Assembly: GCA_964528575.1 (NCBI GenBank)
Contig: CAZGTQ010000306.1
Location: 1 to 17,195, forward strand
DNA length: 17,195 nucleotides
Source: CAZGTQ01 sp964528575
GTDB taxonomy: Bacteria; Planctomycetota; UBA1135; GCA-002686595
Direction of reading: 5' to 3'
The notes below the pieces were generated by a model. It saw nothing but the letters and a program-made list of their open reading frames with translations, had not been told where the DNA came from and searched no databases. A program made the translations under genes and the position numbers. How positions within the stretch are numbered: position 1 is the stretch's first letter; every line of letters begins with the position of its first letter. Of this stretch, positions 13,316 to 17,195 are shown piece after piece.

Positions 13316-16300
13316 CGGGAGCGGCGGGCGGGGCTCATCTTCTTGTCGGCGTCGCCGACCTTCAAGACCCGCTCCAGCCACGCGAGGGCGTTCTCGGGCG
13401 AGCGCGCCTCGACCGGCACGACGACCAGCGCGTGTCCCTCGCGCACCGCGCGGATCTCCGCCGCCCCCCCGAAGGCGCCTTGCAGGAGCACGCGGTCGTT
13501 GTACTGGACGAGGTAGGCGTCGTCGCGCCAGGAGGCGCGCCCGATCCCCAGCGCCGCGAGCCGCGCGCGCAGCCGGAAGACGCGCACGAGCGTCTGCGCC
13601 TGCTCCGGCAGCCGGCCGTAGCGGTCGCGCAGCTCCGCCGCCGCGTCCGCGGCGTCCGCGTCGCTGCGGATCGCGTCGAGGCGTCGCAGGATCTCGAGCC
13701 GCGTCTGCGAGGACGCGATCCAGGCGCGCGGCAGGTGCGCCGAGAGGCCGAGCTCCAGCTCGACCGTGCCCGGGTCGATCGGCCCGTGCGGCGCCTCCGG
13801 CTCGGCGAGGTCCGCGAGCGTCGCGCCCGCCTTGATCCGCTCGACGGTCTGCTTGAGGAGCTGGCAGTACATGTCGTAGCCGATGGCGGAGATGTGGCCC
13901 GATTGCTCGGGCCCCAGGATGTTGCCCGCGCCGCGCAGCTCGAGGTCCTTCATCGAGATGTCGAAGCCCGCGCCGAGGTGGCTCATCTCGGCGAGCGCCT
14001 CGAGCCGCTCGCGCGCGTGCTTGGGCAGCGGCTGGTGCTCCTCGACGAGCAGGAAGCAGTGCGCCTTCTGCGCGCCGCGGCCGACGCGCCCGCGCAATTG
14101 GTGCAGCTCGGAGAGGCCGAACAGATCGGCGCGGTCGATCAGGATCGTGCCCGCGCTCGGCACGTCGATGCCGTTCTCGACGATCGACGTCGAGACGAGA
14201 CAGTCGACGTCGCCGCGCGTGAACACGTCCATCACCTCGGAGAGCTGCTTGGCGGGCATCTGGCCGTGGCCGACGAGGAACGTCATCTCGGGCACGAGCG
14301 CGCGCAGCCGCGTCGCGACCTGCTCGATCGAATGGACGCGGTTGTGGAGGAAGAAGACCTGACCGCCGCGATTGCGCTCGCGCAGCAGCACCTCGCGCAG
14401 GAGCAGGTCATCGTCGCGATACGCGATCAGCGTCTCGACGTTCTGGCGTCCCGGCGGCGCCACGGAGAGGGCGGAGATGTCGCGCACGCCCGCGAGCGAC
14501 ATGTGCAGCGTGCGCGGGATCGGCGTCGCGGTCATCGTCAGCACGTCGACGTTCGCGCGCATGCGCTTGAAGTGCTCCTTGTGGCGCACGCCGAAGCGCT
14601 GCTCCTCGTCGATGACGACGAGGCCGAGGCGCTGGAACGACACGTCCTTCGACAGCAGCCGGTGCGTGCCGATCGCGATGTCGATCTTGCCCTCGGCGAT
14701 CGCGGTGATCGTCTCGCGCTCCTCCTTGCCGGTCTTCGTGCGCGTCAGCGTCGCGACCTCGACCGGGTAGTCCGCGAGCCGAGCGCGGAACGTGCGCGCG
14801 TGCTGCTCGGCGAGCACGGTCGTCGGCACGAGCACCGCGACCTGGCCGCCGCCGTTCGCGACGCGGAAGGCCGCGCGCACGGCGACCTCGGTCTTGCCGA
14901 AGCCGACGTCGCCGCACAGCAGCCGGTCGAGCGGCTTGGGCCCGTTCAGATCGGAGGTGATCTCGCGGTCGGCGGTCGCCTGGTCGGGCGTGTCCTCGTA
15001 GGGGAACGAGCGCACCATGTCGACGACGAGGTGGTCGTCCGGCGGCCACGCGGGCCGGCGGTTGAGCTCGCGCTTCGCCTGCACCTCGAGCAGGTCCGCG
15101 GCGAGGTCGTAGAGCGCGCGCTCGACCTTCTCCTTGCGCCGCCGGAACGACGTCGAGCCGAGCTTGTCGAGCCCCGGCGCCTTCGCTCCGCTGCCGACGT
15201 AGCGTTGGACGAGGTCGATGCGCGACGCGGGCACGAACAGGCTGACGTCGTCGGCGAAGAGCAGGTGCAGGTGCTCCTCCTCGCCCGCGCCGCGCGGCAT
15301 GAGCTCGAGCGCCTGGAACAGCGCGACGCCGTGCACCGCGTGCACGACGAGGTCGCCCGGCCGCAGCTCGAAGAACGACTGCAGCGCCTTGACGCGGTGG
15401 TGGGTGCGCTTGGGCGCGACGCGGCGCGCGCGCTCGACACCGGCGAGCTCGGCGTGCGTGACGAGCACGAGCTCGAGCGCCGGAACGCGAAAGCCCTTCG
15501 AGAGCATCCCGACGCGCGTCGCGATGCGCGCGCTCGCCGCATCGTGCTCGACGCCATGCTCGGTGAGGATCTCGCGGAAGCGGTGCTGCTCGGCGTCGGT
15601 GCGGCAGAGCACGAGCGCGCGCGTCCCGTCCTCGACCAGCTCGCGCAGCGCCGCGGGCGCGCGCGGCACGCCGACCGAGAGCGACTGGATCGAGCGCGTC
15701 TCGAAGCCGGTGCCGGACGCCGGGCGTGCCGCGGGCAGGCTCTGCAGCGCGATGCGCGTGCGGCCGCGCGCGACGTCCTCGAGCTGCGCGAGCGCGCGCT
15801 TGTGCGACGTCGAGCGGAGCGACAGGCCCTGCGCCTGGTCCTCGATGCGCAGCGGCTCGATGCGCACGTGGACCGTGGTGGGGGCGAGCAGCGTCGAGGG
15901 CGCCGCTCCCGTGCCGTCCTCGACGCCGCCCGCGTCCGCGGCGATGCACACCGAGACGCGCTTCTGCGACTCGACCGAGCGTTGGTCGGCGGGGTCGAAC
16001 GTGCGCAGTGACTCGATCTCGTCGTCGAACAGCTCGATGCGCAGCGGCAGCTCGGCCGCGAACGGGAACACGTCGAGGATGTCGCCGCGCAGGCTGACCT
16101 CGCCCGGCGCCTCGGCGAGCGGCTGGCGCGCGTAGCCCGTGGCGACGAGCCGCTCGAGCAGGTCCTCGGTGTCGAGCCGCTGCCCGGTCTGCAAATTCAG
16201 GAAGTCGCTCGCGAGCGCGTCCGGCTCGGGCAGCGGCTGGATCATCGAGAGGAGCGAGGCGACGAGCACGCGCGGCCGCCGCTCCGGCGGCCCGGCGAGC

Positions 16301-16647
16301 ATCTGCGCCACGCGCAGGCGCTGGCGCACCGCCTCGACGTCGGGCCTCGAGCGCCGGTCGCTATGCTCGCGCGCCGGCATCACGGTCGAGTCGACGCCGA
16401 ACGTGCGCAGATCGGCCGCGAACGAGTCCGCCTCCGCGTCGCTCGACACGAGCACGAGCCACGGCCCCTGGGCGCGGCGCGCGAGACCCGCGACGACGAA
16501 CGCCTGCGACGCGCCCCACAGGCCGCCGGCGGCGATCGCGCCGCCGCCGTGCGCCACGTCGACGAGCGCGCGGAACTCCGGGAGGCGGTCGAGCTCGGCG
16601 ACGTCGAGGACCGCGACGTCGAGGACCGCGTCGTCGCCCGCGCTCAC
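13312..16647 (-). CDS. mfd: Transcription-repair coupling factor Mfd
   Basis: 1111 aa, close to the usual 1150. Mfd pushes RNA polymerase stalled at DNA damage off the template and recruits UvrA. Order: UvrB-like N-terminal module (about 1-400, with MPAREHSDRRSRPDVEAVRQ and RGDILDVFPFA), the CarD-like polymerase-interacting domain (RPGDLVVHAVHGVALFQAL near 430), then the SF2 translocase: GDVGFGKTEVAVRAAF with Walker A K585, DEEQ at 680-683, TMTATPIPRTLHMSL and QLRGRVGR at 850-857, and a C-terminal TRCF domain before the end. All helicase motifs are intact. The start is GTG at 16647, overlapping the rnc stop as GTGA; the open frame upstream of it lies inside rnc. It overlaps the PPIase gene by 4 nt at its 3' end. 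Confidence 0.97.
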   Translation of the reverse strand: MSAGDDAVLDVAVLDVAELDRLPEFRALVDVAHGGGAIAAGGLWGASQAFVVAGLARRAQGPWLVLVSSDAEADSFAADLRTFGVDSTVMPAREHSDRRSRPDVEAVRQRLRVAQMLAGPPERRPRVLVASLLSMIQPLPEPDALASDFLNLQTGQRLDTEDLLERLVATGYARQPLAEAPGEVSLRGDILDVFPFAAELPLRIELFDDEIESLRTFDPADQRSVESQKRVSVCIAADAGGVEDGTGAAPSTLLAPTTVHVRIEPLRIEDQAQGLSLRSTSHKRALAQLEDVARGRTRIALQSLPAARPASGTGFETRSIQSLSVGVPRAPAALRELVEDGTRALVLCRTDAEQHRFREILTEHGVEHDAASARIATRVGMLSKGFRVPALELVLVTHAELAGVERARRVAPKRTHHRVKALQSFFELRPGDLVVHAVHGVALFQALELMPRGAGEEEHLHLLFADDVSLFVPASRIDLVQRYVGSGAKAPGLDKLGSTSFRRRKEKVERALYDLAADLLEVQAKRELNRRPAWPPDDHLVVDMVRSFPYEDTPDQATADREITSDLNGPKPLDRLLCGDVGFGKTEVAVRAAFRVANGGGQVAVLVPTTVLAEQHARTFRARLADYPVEVATLTRTKTGKEERETITAIAEGKIDIAIGTHRLLSKDVSFQRLGLVVIDEEQRFGVRHKEHFKRMRANVDVLTMTATPIPRTLHMSLAGVRDISALSVAPPGRQNVETLIAYRDDDLLLREVLLRERNRGGQVFFLHNRVHSIEQVATRLRALVPEMTFLVGHGQMPAKQLSEVMDVFTRGDVDCLVSTSIVENGIDVPSAGTILIDRADLFGLSELHQLRGRVGRGAQKAHCFLLVEEHQPLPKHARERLEALAEMSHLGAGFDISMKDLELRGAGNILGPEQSGHISAIGYDMYCQLLKQTVERIKAGATLADLAEPEAPHGPIDPGTVELELGLSAHLPRAWIASSQTRLEILRRLDAIRSDADAADAAAELRDRYGRLPEQAQTLVRVFRLRARLAALGIGRASWRDDAYLVQYNDRVLLQGAFGGAAEIRAVREGHALVVVPVEARSPENALAWLERVLKVGDADKKMSPARRSR
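16599..16628. repeat. Two perfect 15-bp tandem copies near the 5' end of mfd
   Basis: CGACGTCGAGGACCG is present twice with no spacer. In Mfd this gives a repeated five-residue unit in AVLDVAVLDVAEL just after the start. Being a multiple of three, it keeps the frame; it looks like replication slippage. Confidence 0.8.
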
Positions 16648-17195
16648 GCCACGTCCTCGCACTGCATCACGAGGAGCGCCTCGTGCGCCGCCCAGCGTTC
16701 CGCCTCCTTGCGCGTGCGGCCCCACGCGCTCGGAAAACGCCGCTCGCCGATGAAGACGGCGACGAGGAACGCCCGCGCGTGCGCCCGCCCGCACTGGTCG
16801 AGCACGACGTAGCGCGGCGGCTCGCCGGTCTCGAGCTGCGAGATCTGCTGCAGCAACTGCTTCGGGTTCGGCGCAGCGTCGCGGGCGCGCACGCGCGTGA
16901 GCGGCGCGTGCAGCACGGCGAGCGCGAACTTGCGCGCCGCCTCGTAGCCGCCGTCGAGGTAGACCGCGCCGAGCACGGCCTCGAACAGGTTCGCGAGCAC
17001 GGAGCGCGGCAGCGCGCGCCCGCGCATCCCGCTCCCGACGCGCGCGGCCCCGTCCAGCCCGAGCGCGAGCGCCGCTTCCGCGAGCACGCGCCGCGACACG
17101 ACCCAGGCCTTGAGCTCGGTCAGGTCGCCCTCGGAGAGGTCCGGATGGCAGTCGTACACCTCCTCGGCGACGATCAAGTCCAGGACCGCGTCGCC
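16644..17195 (-). CDS. rnc: Ribonuclease III, 5' end off window
   Basis: 183 C-terminal residues are visible; the full protein is usually 220-250 aa, so roughly 45-60 N-terminal residues lie beyond the right edge. The visible part begins GDAVLDLIVAEEVY, the second half of the RNase III signature ('ERLEFLGDAVL'), so the frame is open at the edge and the Asp of the metal site is present. HPDLSEGDLTELKAWVVSRR and SVLANLFEAVLGAVYLDGG follow, the latter with the second catalytic acidic residue (FEA). The dsRNA-binding domain occupies about 113-180 (NPKQLLQQISQLETGEPPRY, then WGRTRKEAERWAAHEALLV). It cuts double-stranded RNA, including rRNA precursors. Its stop overlaps the mfd GTG start (GTGA), marking it as the upstream gene of this operon. 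Confidence 0.95.
   Translation of the reverse strand, partial: GDAVLDLIVAEEVYDCHPDLSEGDLTELKAWVVSRRVLAEAALALGLDGAARVGSGMRGRALPRSVLANLFEAVLGAVYLDGGYEAARKFALAVLHAPLTRVRARDAAPNPKQLLQQISQLETGEPPRYVVLDQCGRAHARAFLVAVFIGERRFPSAWGRTRKEAERWAAHEALLVMQCEDVA

Noticed and set aside
9653..13516. A very long open frame on the plus strand (1287 codons)
   Set aside because: It lies opposite the paralogue pair and the PPIase gene, which have clear domains, ribosome sites and coupled junctions. Its product is dominated by Arg, Ala and Val typical of the complement of high-GC genes.
13306..16011. A 901-codon open frame on the plus strand
   Set aside because: It is antisense to mfd, whose helicase motifs are intact, and its translation is low-complexity Arg/Ala/Val/Glu.

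Overview
The window is high-GC DNA (third codon positions are mostly G or C), densely packed, with all genes apparently chromosomal. I infer a Planctomycetota-type or similar Gram-negative bacterium. The grounds are a phosphate-selective-porin-like outer membrane protein, two membrane-anchored proteins with squalene-cyclase/prenyltransferase-type repeats (common in that phylum), many GTG starts and patchy Shine-Dalgarno sites. The phylum is inference from gene content only. I see no integrase, transposase, CRISPR array or rRNA.

Layout. (1) 1-1828, minus: a YyaL/DUF255 thioredoxin-like protein that runs off the left edge. (2) 1864-1943: two hairpins, the second a classic U-tailed terminator, closing the minus-strand porin gene (1960-3123); a gene-free leader region follows to 3499. 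(3) 3500-6319, minus, read right to left: peptide deformylase (def), RibF, tRNA-Phe(GAA), a DUF971 protein, the ribosome-rescue hydrolase ArfB and a hypothetical protein. Spacing is very tight: def/ribF and arfB/hypothetical overlap by 4 nt, and the ribF stop codon lies inside the tRNA. (4) 6320-6419: a divergent promoter region. (5) 6420-8723, plus: a TTG-started TPR protein, ribosomal protein S20 and two small unrecognised proteins. (6) 8732-11995, minus: two tandem paralogues with a TonB-like N-terminus (one membrane helix with an S-x3-H motif and an acidic Pro/Glu linker) joined to an alpha-toroid of squalene-cyclase type; a 15-bp-stem hairpin separates them. (7) 12182-17195, minus, read right to left: RNase III (5' end off the window), the transcription-repair coupling factor Mfd and a SurA-like parvulin chaperone, joined by 4-nt GTGA and ATGA overlaps.

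How they fit together. The def-ribF-tRNA-arfB group and the TPR-rpsT group serve translation: N-terminal processing, flavin supply, tRNA, rescue of stalled ribosomes and the small subunit. rnc-mfd-PPIase links RNA processing, transcription-coupled repair and envelope protein folding; the chaperone and the porin both concern the outer membrane. The paralogue pair is the most unusual element: its architecture suggests an inner-membrane-anchored, periplasm-spanning protein whose toroid domain may be driven or positioned in the way TonB is. No ExbB/ExbD partner is present in the window.
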